DNA from: Watersipora subatra
Lineage: Eukaryota > Bryozoa > Gymnolaemata > Cheilostomatida > Watersiporidae
NCBI RefSeq assembly: GCF_963576615.1
Contig: NC_088709.1
Location: 23,142,243 to 23,206,242, forward strand
Length of the DNA: 64,000 nt
Reading direction: 5' to 3'
Shown: one piece after another, positions 60,601-64,000 of the stretch
How the letters are laid out: each line of letters begins with the position of its first letter
Position numbering within the stretch: position 1 is the first letter of the stretch
Position numbers and translations under genes: made by a program
The notes under the pieces: generated by a model
The model's database searches: none
Told to the model about the DNA's origin: nothing
The model's input: the letters and a program-made list of their open reading frames with translations, nothing else

Positions 60601-63600
60601 GATAATAAAGGAATGTGGACCAGTAAGGCAATAGAGTAGGCTTTTTGAAAATACCTATATGCAAAACTAAACAAGCAACTCGCCAAATATTTATCATCAA
60701 CAGGCTCCGAAGCATCGCAATGTTTTTGAAGGCCATATTTATTCGTTTCGTTAAATAAAACATTTATCATGGCCGATGTTTAAAAAGCTTTGAATAATAA
60801 AAACACTTACCTGTTTAAGAATTCAAACTTATACTCCTGCCAGGCTGTCAGCAAAATGTAATTCTTTTGGTTTTAAATCAGCTCCTCTCTGAAATCCGTC
60901 ATGACTCCCTCCTTCAACGCCGGCCGTTTCACTCTCACTTTCGTACTCCGATTCACTCTGTCGAATTTCTTTTTCACTTTCATCTTCTTCTTCATATTCT
61001 TCTGCACTGAAATCCTCTGCTTCACTTTCATACCAGTCGATATCTTCCTGTAAACGAATCTTTTTAGCAGCGTTTGAAATATCGCGTCCGTTCATGATGA
61101 TAAGCTTTCCAAAAAGAACGATCAACTTTTAGCAACGTGTTCTTTTTGCACATGCGTATAATGGACTCATTACTGCCTCAAAATAGTAGTGTGATATCTT
61201 TTAAAACTCCTAAAAATATTATTTAAAAATTTTAGTGCCGTTTTTAAAATAAATAAATGAATTTAAAAAATACGTATCGAAGACTCAGATCTGACGGGCA
61301 ATTACGGGTTTGGTACGCTGAGACTGCGCTCTCAGCCCGTAAGATTACGGGAACGGGAGTCAAAAGGTTAAAAATCATTAACTACAGCAAACCATTAATA
61401 CTGATCAAAATACAGATGCTGTCTTGATTTTACCTCATCTATTCATGTATTGCTAAATAATTCACTGCTTTAGTGCCATGTTGCAATAATTATTATGTTG
61501 TGTTGCTATTAATTATTATTATTATTATTAAGGTACGAACACACTAGGTGATTTTATCGCGTGCGTCATGAGGAGGGCGGAGATATCGCTGGCGTGCGCC
61601 AAAACACACTTGAGCGATTCACCAGCAAACGATAACGTGGGTACACTCACAAACTGCCAATAAAATTTCGTACCATTAGTTTCTTCGGAGTTGTTAATAA
61701 ATTTAGGTAAGTCAACAAGGCGCCTTCTAGGCAACGACGTAAACAACTTCAGCTTTTGTTATTAGGCCTATCTCATTTTCACGAATTGTACAGCACAAGA
61801 AGACAAGAAAAAATGATTCTTGTATTTTTAGCAGTGATACTTTACGATTTTAATATATAGTTTACTTTATAGTAGTTTTTTATATTTAATATATTAAATA
61901 TTTACCATTCTCAAAATAGTCAACCTGCGCAACGAGTGACTCCAAATGTTGATTTTCAACTGGTTTTTTTTTTGTATTTTTTGTGTGTTATGTCATACAG
62001 AATTAGGAGTGCTTTTATCGAATATATGAACAATTCAGTGTTCGTTCTGATGATGTTTCAATCATAACAAAATAGCAAAATGTTGCTGCTTTACGTTGGT
62101 GAACATCGATAAGAAATAATTACCCGCCATAAAAATACATTCTGGGAAAAACCAACCAGTCGGAATGCATCTCACTCCGCAATGTTGTGATAGAGAATGT
62201 CTAGCGTTATCGCTCTGCTGAGCTCGCGCCGCGTGGCGCAAGTTCATGCAGAGCGTTATCGTTCATGCAGAGCGATAACGCTGTAAATATTGCTTAGTAT
62301 GTTTTCACCTTTACTAGTACGCTTGCTAGTCGTGTACACTATGAAAGATAGTCATGAGTAATAAGGATGTCAATAATTATTCCATGGAGAGGTAAAGCGA
62401 CTGATTGGTGTAGTGGTAGCATGCTTGCATTTGAATCTGGAGCCTTGGGTTCAATTCCTGTGCCCAGGAATCTGTTTTCCTAACACTCTTAGTGTTGTTT
62501 CAGACGGACGGATACAGCTTTTACTATAGTAAAGATTATTGTATTATTGTTGATCAATAAATCAATACAACTGCTTCAATACTTATGTTATTATTTTCAA
62601 AAATACGCATTTGAATATTATACCAGCCAAAACAACATAATTCTCCAAAGTAGATTTATGGACTTTAGATGATTCTCTATTTACTAGTAGCACTAGCGAC
62701 AGCTATTGTTATTTATAACTACAATACTGCTGTACCTAATACTGCTGTACCTAATACTGCTGTACCTAATACTGCTGTACCTAATACTGCTGTACCTAAT
62801 ACTGCTGTACCTAATACTGCTGTACCTAATACTGCTGTACCTAATACTGCTGTACCTAATACTGCTGTACCTAATACTGCTGTACCTAATACTGCTGTAC
62901 CTAATACTGCTGTACCTAATACTGCTGTACCTAATACTGCTGTACCTAATACTGCTGTACCTAATACTGCTGTACCTAATACTGCTGTACCCTGTAGTAA
63001 TAGTGAGAACTCTTCCAACTAGGAGCACGCTCAACCTGCTACTCAACATAAAATGGGAGACCCAAATGATGTCCAAGTTGTTCTACAGCAGATTTGTTGA
63101 CTTTTTTATAGCGTGAGCTAGTGTAAAATTTTATTCTGATAAACTTTATTTTGGTTATTGACCTTGTGATTCCTAGAGTTACAACAACTTATATGTGTCA
63201 ATGTCAAATATTACGTTTTACTGAAAATTTAATTATATCTGAGTAAAAAATTTAATTAGGTTGAGAAAGAGTTGATATAACCTTTCTGAATGAGCTAAGA
63301 AATCCTCAATTCCAACTTTCTTATTAACTTGAAACATTTCAGCAAGCTAACCGAAGAATAGTCTATATAAATGAAACACTTAGGCAATGCAAAAAGTAAA
63401 AAAGAAAGCATACAAAACAATATTTAAAAATTTGTGTAACTGTTGGCAAAGCTAAATGAAGAAATACAAACTATCTCCTACAAACTATCGATCTTCTCAA
63501 GGTTTATGGTGGAGGCTACCATCAATGTTGTACTTGGTTATTTGTACAAGACCTTTAAAACCTGCTTTTCTAAAGAATGATACGAGGTTGGTGTATGCGA

Positions 63601-64000
63601 CCATGGTATAACCATCGGAACTGCGAGGTTCATGTATGACTAACCTTGGTTTAGAAGAGGAGCAATGCCCGAAGCCGAAAGCTGTGCTTGCTGTATTACA
63701 TTCAACTGCTGCGCTGCTGCCTGGTGGAACGCCTGCTGCTGCGGTTGTGCTGACACCAGAGAAGTTTGGTTGGGCACCAGCTACAAAACCAATTACTATT
63801 AAATGATAGACTTTGATGAAAATCTATGTACAAAAATGAGTACAGTTCTAGCTCACAGAAGCTATGGAGAATCCGTCAGTTCCGATATAGAACTGACGGA
63901 ACTGAGGAAGAACTGATAGAACTGAGGAAGCCGCATCCAATTTAGGCGGAATGATCGAATGATCCACGCAAAGAATTAGTTGAAAAGGGGTACCTGTATT
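30559..64000 (-). CDS. CCAR1: CCAR1 / CARP-1 gene (spliced, N-terminus off window)
   Basis: Span of the cell division cycle and apoptosis regulator 1 orthologue, a nuclear coactivator and scaffold linking Mediator and p53/steroid-receptor or Wnt transcription (family knowledge). I reconstructed exons 63645, 58648, 58037, 56201, 51363, 50842, 50410, 48565, 45157, 43741, 43063, 42284, 40708, 40375, 39505, 37145, 35258, 32017 and 30559 (left edges). All assigned junctions agree in phase. Domain order is Gln-rich, RS-type Arg/Ser, DBC1 domain, SAP, acidic/Lys linker, EF-hand-like and C-terminal coiled coil, as in vertebrate CCAR1. CCAR2/DBC1 is less likely because a SAP domain is present. Introns are long (up to 4.9 kb) and repeat-filled. 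Upstream exons, including the usual S1-like domain, lie beyond 64000. Confidence 0.93.
32017..32164 (-). CDS. CCAR1: CCAR1 exon, end of coiled coil
   Basis: Acceptor GTGGCAG|GAT; donor TTTCTG|gtgtgc. It encodes DEVSNLRDVLSTTSRELHRA and then LKLVDGS, the final helix of the C-terminal coiled coil. Reading through the donor would end at a TGA at 31949-31951, giving an alternative C-terminus if the intron is retained. Confidence 0.8.
34526..35103. repeat. ~16-bp minisatellite in a CCAR1 intron
   Basis: About 35 units of AGTATACACATACA(A) and AGTATACACATATA. Left-hand units are degenerate (ACACGTAAGTATACAGACG). Frames of 72-142 codons across it are Tyr/Val/Cys/Ile artefacts of the repeat. Confidence 0.95.
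35258..35373 (-). CDS. CCAR1: CCAR1 exon, coiled coil
   Basis: Acceptor CATTTTAG|AG; donor GAGAGAG|gtcagt. It encodes ALKVKLGRSEERVKKL and then TTDLKRTSDKLSSTKFER, a heptad-bearing charged helix matching the C-terminal coiled coil. The split Glu codon joins the exon at 37145. Confidence 0.88.
35571..36013. repeat. 113-bp tandem repeat, 4 copies, each with a piggyBac-like end
   Basis: Units start at ATGAATCTGTTCCAAGAC (35571, 35684, 35797, 35910), an exact 113-bp period. Each contains TTAATCCTTTGAGCCCAGGC, which looks like the end of a TTAA-type element. See the element at 35967-36620. Confidence 0.92.
35967..36620. mobile_element. piggyBac-like MITE with TTAA ends
   Basis: Left end TTAATCCTTTGAGCCCAGGC; right end complement TTAACCCTTTGAATCCTAAC. 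Both sit in TTAA, the piggyBac target duplication, and share a GGCCG word ~16-24 bp inside. No transposase frame. The left end lies inside the fourth 113-bp unit. Confidence 0.65.
37145..37318 (-). CDS. CCAR1: CCAR1 exon, C-terminal region
   Basis: Acceptor CACTCACAG|GA; donor GAGAGAG|gtttgt. It encodes NVVVYQGAVLELDKVLAKM followed by a Glu/Arg-rich helix (EVEKDMRIVQEER). VVYQGAVLELDKVL matches the conserved 'hydrophobic patch before coiled coil' segment of CCAR1. Confidence 0.9.
37499..39113. mobile_element. pogo/Tigger-like MITE, copy 2, with nested fold-back
   Basis: Starts CAGTCAAAATCGGATAACTT and ends GAGCTATCTGAGCTTCACTG, flanked by TA. Subterminal GTTAACTC/GATAACTCGAACAC words match copy 1 (25577-26695). 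A fold-back with ~185-bp arms (37865-38050 against 38570-38771) occupies its centre. In a CCAR1 intron. Confidence 0.72.
37865..38771. mobile_element. nested fold-back element, ~185-bp arms
   Basis: The left arm contains TTGCAACAAAATTCACATTA, TTGTAGGTGCAAAATATGTG and AGCTCTTAAAAGC; the right arm holds all three inverted in mirror order. The spacer is ~500 bp without coding signal. Confidence 0.75.
39505..39643 (-). CDS. CCAR1: CCAR1 exon after the EF-hand-like segment
   Basis: Acceptor GCCCACAG|GTA; donor GCAGAAG|gtaatt. It encodes VRALLQKVCTPKDNMNYRTL and then Pro/Glu-rich sequence (PEPQPGDPEEMPEKELDIV). RALLQKV...YRTLTD matches the helix following the EF-hand-like motif of CCAR1. The exon is phase 0 on entry. 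Confidence 0.9.
40375..40524 (-). CDS. CCAR1: CCAR1 exon, EF-hand-like segment
   Basis: Acceptor TTGATAG|AAG; donor GCTCAG|gtctat. It encodes ALLAFVYYDTTRAGYIMDKD and LEDMIYTLGLQVSRAQ, the EF-hand-like pair of helices. The loop D-T-T-R-A-G-Y-I lacks the full set of calcium-ligating side chains, as in other CCAR proteins, so calcium binding is doubtful. Confidence 0.94.
40708..40809 (-). CDS. CCAR1: CCAR1 exon, basic/acidic linker
   Basis: Acceptor TATTACAG|AGT; donor AAAAAAG|gtttgt. It encodes SKRRKKDDDDDDKASLSSS and RSDRASSIVAKK. KRRKK is a likely nuclear localisation signal, followed by an Asp run. The position fits the KRRK-acidic linker of vertebrate CCAR1. The exon is a multiple of three (102 bp), so skipping would keep the frame. 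Confidence 0.85.
41283..41970. mobile_element. fold-back element with ~200-bp arms
   Basis: The left arm has ACAAGCCGATTT, TTGGTTTCAACC, AAATCACGAAAT, ACACCGAAATCGTCAACGAA and TAGCAGCTTTC. The right arm carries the inverse of each in mirror order, finishing AAATCGGCTTGTATGGCTGT. The spacer is ~240 bp. Intronic in CCAR1. Confidence 0.85.
42002..42088. repeat. ~29-bp tandem repeat, 3 copies
   Basis: AAACCAAATGAGGTGTACAT followed by GTTCATA/GTACATA, three times. Intronic in CCAR1. Confidence 0.85.
42284..42397 (-). CDS. CCAR1: CCAR1 exon, Lys/Glu-rich linker
   Basis: Acceptor CATCTATAG|GGA; donor TTAGAG|gtagat. It encodes 38 residues (GDDSKASGDKDKAGEEKESK, GGKRQREQSVELE), phase 0 at both ends. 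It corresponds to the long charged linker between the conserved core and the EF-hand-like part; the invertebrate version is much shorter than the vertebrate one. Confidence 0.85.
43063..43191 (-). CDS. CCAR1: CCAR1 exon, conserved core
   Basis: Acceptor ATTGCAG|GTG; donor GATAAG|gtgcct; phase 0-0. It encodes VSLFAESFNEMLSRDFGFCV and YKKISSVASKPEEKAV. SLFAESFNEML.RDFG is one of the best conserved blocks of CCAR1. Confidence 0.95.
43240..43640. repeat. 75-bp tandem array beside a CCAR1 exon
   Basis: Units recur every 75 bp (TCTCTATAG at 43321, 43396, 43471, 43546, 43621). A degenerate unit at 43192-43300 adjoins the exon. On the minus strand each unit holds ATGTATTGCAG or a close variant, like the true acceptor at 43192. 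A 128-codon minus-strand frame runs through it because 75 is divisible by three. Confidence 0.9.
43741..43834 (-). CDS. CCAR1: CCAR1 exon, conserved core
   Basis: Acceptor GCATACAG|G; donor TTTGAG|gtactt. It encodes SAKNGKFDCSVMSLSVLLDY and RPEDNKEHSFE, continuing directly into VSLFAESFNEML. A near-identical block is diagnostic for CCAR1. Confidence 0.96.
45157..45299 (-). CDS. CCAR1: CCAR1 exon, acidic helix and core
   Basis: Acceptor AATGTAG|GAG; donor CAATAG|gtactc. It encodes EEEDEAKQIELTPEEKEQKA, RELERLRVHLEKLYVFPEEP and VVMVHPNR. The VVMVHPN..AK.GKFDCS junction with the next exon matches CCAR1. Confidence 0.92.
45396..45769. mobile_element. hAT-like MITE 'GGCTTCGC', copy 2
   Basis: Termini TAGGGCTTCGCAATTT and ATATCGTGAAGCTCTA (inverse). 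Flanks AAAGTCGA / CAAGTCAA match at 6 of 8 positions and could be an old 8-bp target duplication. Interior as in 12333-12723. In a CCAR1 intron. Confidence 0.65.
46161..47036. mobile_element. hAT-type MITE 'TAGTGTTGG', copy 2, perfect 8-bp TSD
   Basis: Termini TAGTGTTGGGCCGGTAT and ATACCGGCCCAACACTA; flanked by TTCCAGAG at 46153-46160 and 47037-47044. The interior parallels 13690-14548, including GTATTTACCATCTTCGGTAT and CCTCGGTATCGGTAAGAGCG. No transposase. In a CCAR1 intron. Confidence 0.92.
47206..47299. repeat. 13-bp minisatellite, ~7 copies
   Basis: ACGGTGTGCGCAT repeated in tandem. It is unusually GC-rich with alternating purine/pyrimidine (GTGTGCGCAT), hence Z-DNA prone. Intronic. Confidence 0.93.
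47390..47465. repeat. GTGTGGCTAT microsatellite
   Basis: TGTGTGGCTATGTGTGTGGC-type units, about six, somewhat irregular. Intronic in CCAR1. Confidence 0.8.
48565..48744 (-). CDS. CCAR1: CCAR1 exon, SAP domain
   Basis: Acceptor GGCTCAG|GTA; donor CCACTG|gtatgt; 60 codons, phase 0-0. It encodes VLELRTELEARNVSCKGLKT and QLQAKLSKLLKVEMEAEEEK. The L..EL..R....KG.K..L...L pattern is the SAP motif (SAF-A/B, Acinus, PIAS), a DNA/chromatin-binding helix-extension-helix. Confidence 0.95.
48871..49575. mobile_element. possible decayed TTAA-type element
   Basis: The left end TTAACCCTTTGACCAGGTAT resembles the piggyBac-like ends at 59172 and 36620. A candidate right end is CCAAAGTTTAA near 49565-49575. 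The interior has no transposase. Weak at the right side. Confidence 0.3.
50025..50165 (+). mobile_element. tRNA-derived SINE-like unit
   Basis: TCTGGTGGTTAGCATGCCTG (A-box-like) and GAGTTCAAATCTGGTG (B-box-like) at tRNA spacing, followed by the tail TATATCTGGACACACGAATG. Intronic in CCAR1. Confidence 0.6.
50170..50375. repeat. degenerate ~20-bp AGAGAGATCATATGTACACT array
   Basis: About nine units of AGAGATCATATGTACACTAT / AATAGAATCATATAGATACT. Intronic, adjacent to the CCAR1 exon at 50410. Confidence 0.85.
50410..50523 (-). CDS. CCAR1: CCAR1 exon before SAP domain
   Basis: Acceptor GCTTGCAG|GAG; donor ATGAAG|gttctc; phase 0-0. It encodes acidic residues (ESINEDGEANVQSDGGDAE) and then PTHWSKLDPKTMK, which joins VLELR of the SAP exon. 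WSKLDPKTMKV is a CCAR1 signature. Confidence 0.95.
50842..51136 (-). CDS. CCAR1: CCAR1 exon, C-terminal half of DBC1 domain
   Basis: Acceptor CTGCAG|G. It encodes YKFVDISYLRPEETYKG, EHVVIFLPDIWSVVPTMMDY, KHSLLVKLGEEEEEAKQ and a Pro/Ser linker. The acceptor side is secure. The donor edge (50842) is not: no good GT donor precedes the in-frame stop in phase 0 except CCT|gtagat (~50899) and CCA|gtctca, whereas TCACAG|gcactc would be a GC-type donor. Confidence 0.85.
51363..51637 (-). CDS. CCAR1: CCAR1 exon, DBC1 domain
   Basis: Acceptor TTCACAG|GTA; donor GCAGTG|gtatgt. It encodes VMLLTQPSMEEIYKQCCSLS, LAIGGPWSPSLDGENPAS, VNTAIRTTRNLTGIDLSACT and QW. AIGGPWSPSLDG, LTGIDLS.CTQWY are core DBC1-domain motifs. 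Confidence 0.96.
54057..54627. repeat. 105-bp satellite, 5 copies, in-frame
   Basis: Near-identical 105-bp units (AAATTAAGAGAAAAAATAAA, TTTTCAAACTTTGTCAAACA, CATGAGGAAAGTGTTTTGTG). Because 105 = 3 x 35, a 169-codon plus-strand frame (54081-54590) repeats the 35-residue unit SNKLREKIKQLSRFSNFV / KQLNFHTSYHEESVLCR. In a CCAR1 intron, antisense to it. Confidence 0.93.
54640..55530. repeat. two diverged direct copies of a ~300-bp sequence
   Basis: AAATGTGAAATAGTTAGCAA...GTCTGTTTTGCTACGATTA...TTGTCTGACCGAACGGAG (54650-54990) recurs as AAATGTGAAATAATTAGCAA...GTCTGTTTTGCTACGATTA...TTGTCTGACCGAACAGAA (55155-55515). An old dispersed or segmental duplicate within one intron. Confidence 0.75.
55795..55925 (+). 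mobile_element. tRNA-derived SINE-like unit
   Basis: TATGGCTCAGTGGTGAATTG (A-box-like) and CGTAGTTCAAATACAAC (B-box-like) at tRNA spacing. The tail AATAGCTATAGCTGGACATA resembles the 50025 unit. Confidence 0.6.
56201..56426 (-). CDS. CCAR1: CCAR1 exon, N-terminal part of DBC1 domain
   Basis: Acceptor CTTTTCAG|C; donor GCCAAG|gtttga. It encodes VKNRYSNMYIPSDFFNLSLD, WVKAFPLHRTFPLGNSTRFH and VDPSDADYAYSAK. RYSNMYIPSDFF and DADY.YSAKV are CCAR-family hallmarks. Confidence 0.95.
56776..57758. mobile_element. TA-flanked MITE, family 'GTAGGCGC', copy 3, with nested insertion
   Basis: The left end is CAGTAGACGCC, tandemly duplicated (18 bp). The right end is TTACGTTGTAGGGGTGTCTA. The flank inside the left end is the inverse of the right flank of 3119-3945, so this copy is inverted. 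It is interrupted by the element at 56920-57338. Confidence 0.6.
56920..57338. mobile_element. nested MITE, TIR CCCTAGGACACTTAT
   Basis: Termini CCCTAGGACACTTATGTATT and AAATATAAGTGTCCTAGGG, flanked by TA on both sides. 419 bp, no reading frame. Inserted into the older 'GTAGGCGC' copy, giving a relative age order. Confidence 0.88.
58037..58228 (-). CDS. CCAR1: CCAR1 exon, RS/Arg-rich segment
   Basis: Donor GACAC|gtacgt. The acceptor is tandem NAGNAG (TTACAG|CAG|GTTTG): 58228 inserts one Ser, 58225 does not. It encodes RFDQRDRRDERRDRQRSPRR, RSRSPPPRRRSRSPKARSRS and RTAPRYSITISPLSFDT. The Arg-Ser repeats resemble splicing-factor RS domains; PRYS...SFDT leads into the DBC1 domain as in CCAR1. 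Confidence 0.9.
58648..58780 (-). CDS. CCAR1: CCAR1 exon, Gly/Ser/His-rich segment
   Basis: Acceptor TTTGAAG|GG; donor ACCAG|gtttgt. It encodes MNMQLHHMSGQQSHGRGGYN and STGMGKHHSRPDNQSAGNRT, low complexity. Phases fit both neighbours. Confidence 0.82.
60211..60426 (-). pseudogene. piggyBac transposase, C-terminal Cys-rich remnant
   Basis: CTGSGGNFGISLCESCFDPY followed by HAS and a stop matches the end of the C-terminal cysteine-rich (RING/PHD-like) domain of piggyBac transposases, where L-C-x-x-C-F-x-x-Y-H is typical. The upstream cysteines are lost. Confidence 0.6.
60570..60770 (-). pseudogene. piggyBac transposase, middle remnant
   Basis: MINVLFNETNKYGLQKH resembles the piggyBac segment in which a helix ends in ETN+Y (family knowledge). 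Beyond DDKYLAS the frame is unrelated and ends at a TAA. Confidence 0.5.
60829..61095 (-). pseudogene. piggyBac transposase, N-terminal remnant
   Basis: The ATG opens MNGRDISNAAKKIR, then an acidic Ser/Glu run (DWYESEAEDFSAEEYEEEDE), then DLKPKELHFADSL before a TAA stop. An acidic N-terminus followed by a G-L-x-P-type segment is usual in piggyBac/PGBD transposases. A neighbouring frame continues WQEYKFEFLNR, suggesting a frameshift at the stop. Confidence 0.65.
62206..62283. repeat. GTTATCGCTCTGC palindromic cluster
   Basis: AGCGTTATCGCTCTGC, GCAGAGCGTTATCG and GCAGAGCGATAACGCT occur within 80 bp in both orientations, forming overlapping hairpins. Possibly the end of a MITE that starts near 61541 (GTACGAACACACTAGGTGAT); the boundary is not established. 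Confidence 0.5.
62392..62541 (+). mobile_element. tRNA-derived SINE-like unit (best preserved)
   Basis: TTGGTGTAGTGGTAGCATGC (A box) and TTGGGTTCAATTCCTGTGCC (B box) at tRNA spacing. The tail CGGACGGATACAGCTTTTAC / TATAGTAAAGATTA is shared with 7290-7444. No aminoacyl acceptor stem, hence not called as a tRNA gene. Confidence 0.7.
62722..62995. repeat. 15-bp minisatellite, 18 copies
   Basis: AATACTGCTGTACCT in 18 almost identical copies. Open in several frames on both strands (NTAVP, LILLY, YSSIR, GTAVL repeats); none has supporting splice or start context. In a CCAR1 intron. Confidence 0.96.
63645..63780 (-). CDS. CCAR1: CCAR1 exon, Gln/Ala-rich N-terminal region
   Basis: Acceptor GGTTTTGTAG|CTG; donor AACCAAG|gttagt. 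It encodes LVPNQTSLVSAQPQQQAFHQ and AAAQQLNVIQQAQLSASG. CCAR1 begins with such a Gln/Ala/Pro-rich stretch. Phase 1 at the 3' end fits the exon at 58648. Confidence 0.82.
63994..64000 (-). CDS. CCAR1: possible 3' edge of the next upstream CCAR1 exon
   Basis: AATACAG|gtaccc at the window edge gives a plausible donor, and phase 0 would fit the next exon. Only seven bases are visible. Confidence 0.3.

Larger units (their letters stand above)
59172..61371 (-). mobile_element. decayed piggyBac element
   Basis: Both ends lie in TTAA, the piggyBac duplication. Left TTAACCCTTTAGCGACCGCG; right complement TTAACCTTTTGACTCCCGTT. Both have AGCGTACCA ~45-70 bp inside. Minus-strand remnants of a piggyBac-family (PGBD-type) transposase lie between, N-terminal at 61095-60829, middle at ~60770, C-terminal at ~60210. 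The catalytic DDD core does not fit in the space, so the copy is dead. It lies in the CCAR1 intron 58780-63645. Confidence 0.8.

Noticed and set aside
62392..62470. Possible tRNA gene
   Set aside because: A and B boxes are good, but no acceptor stem pairing, and the same unit recurs with a SINE tail.
62669..63116. Frames of 99-136 codons with NTAVP, LILLY or YSSIR repeats
   Set aside because: Produced by the 15-bp array on both strands; no gene evidence.

Overview
This is animal nuclear DNA: AT-rich, intron-rich and full of repeats, with no bacterial gene organisation. Two human-like orthologues (RXYLT1, CCAR1), canonical GT-AG introns and a membrane protein with an antistasin-like cysteine module suggest an invertebrate metazoan, perhaps a lophotrochozoan. 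The species cannot be named from this window.

Layout. (1) Positions 462-1615, plus strand: the last two coding exons of RXYLT1/TMEM5, the Golgi xylosyltransferase of alpha-dystroglycan O-mannosyl glycan synthesis. (2) 1616-16322: intergenic, built of transposon-derived units (TA-flanked elements, fold-back elements, hAT-type elements, SINE-like units) and minisatellites. (3) 16323-29672, plus strand: a six-exon gene I reconstructed by phase-matched splicing. It encodes a predicted 631-residue single-pass membrane mucin with a signal peptide, about 390 Ser/Thr-rich residues, one six-cysteine antistasin-like module, a transmembrane helix and a cytoplasmic tail ending T-E-L. I recognise no named orthologue. 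(4) 30559-64000, minus strand: a CCAR1 (CARP-1) orthologue in about 19 recognised exons spread over more than 33 kb, lacking only its N-terminal part, which lies beyond the right edge. Its order is Gln-rich segment, RS/Arg-rich segment, DBC1 domain, SAP domain, acidic/Lys linker, EF-hand-like segment, coiled coil. The mucin gene and CCAR1 converge tail to tail, with candidate poly(A) signals about 400 bp apart.

The CCAR1 introns hold most of the accessory structure: a decayed piggyBac element with TTAA ends and N- and C-terminal transposase pieces, a 113-bp array whose units each carry a piggyBac-like end, 75-bp and 105-bp arrays that keep open frames, a 15-bp x18 minisatellite, a pogo-like element with a nested fold-back, a complete hAT-type element with a perfect 8-bp target duplication, and a 200-bp-arm fold-back. 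No RNA gene, CRISPR array or prokaryotic-type system was seen. The three genes have no evident shared pathway. The most novel candidate is the mucin/antistasin membrane protein.
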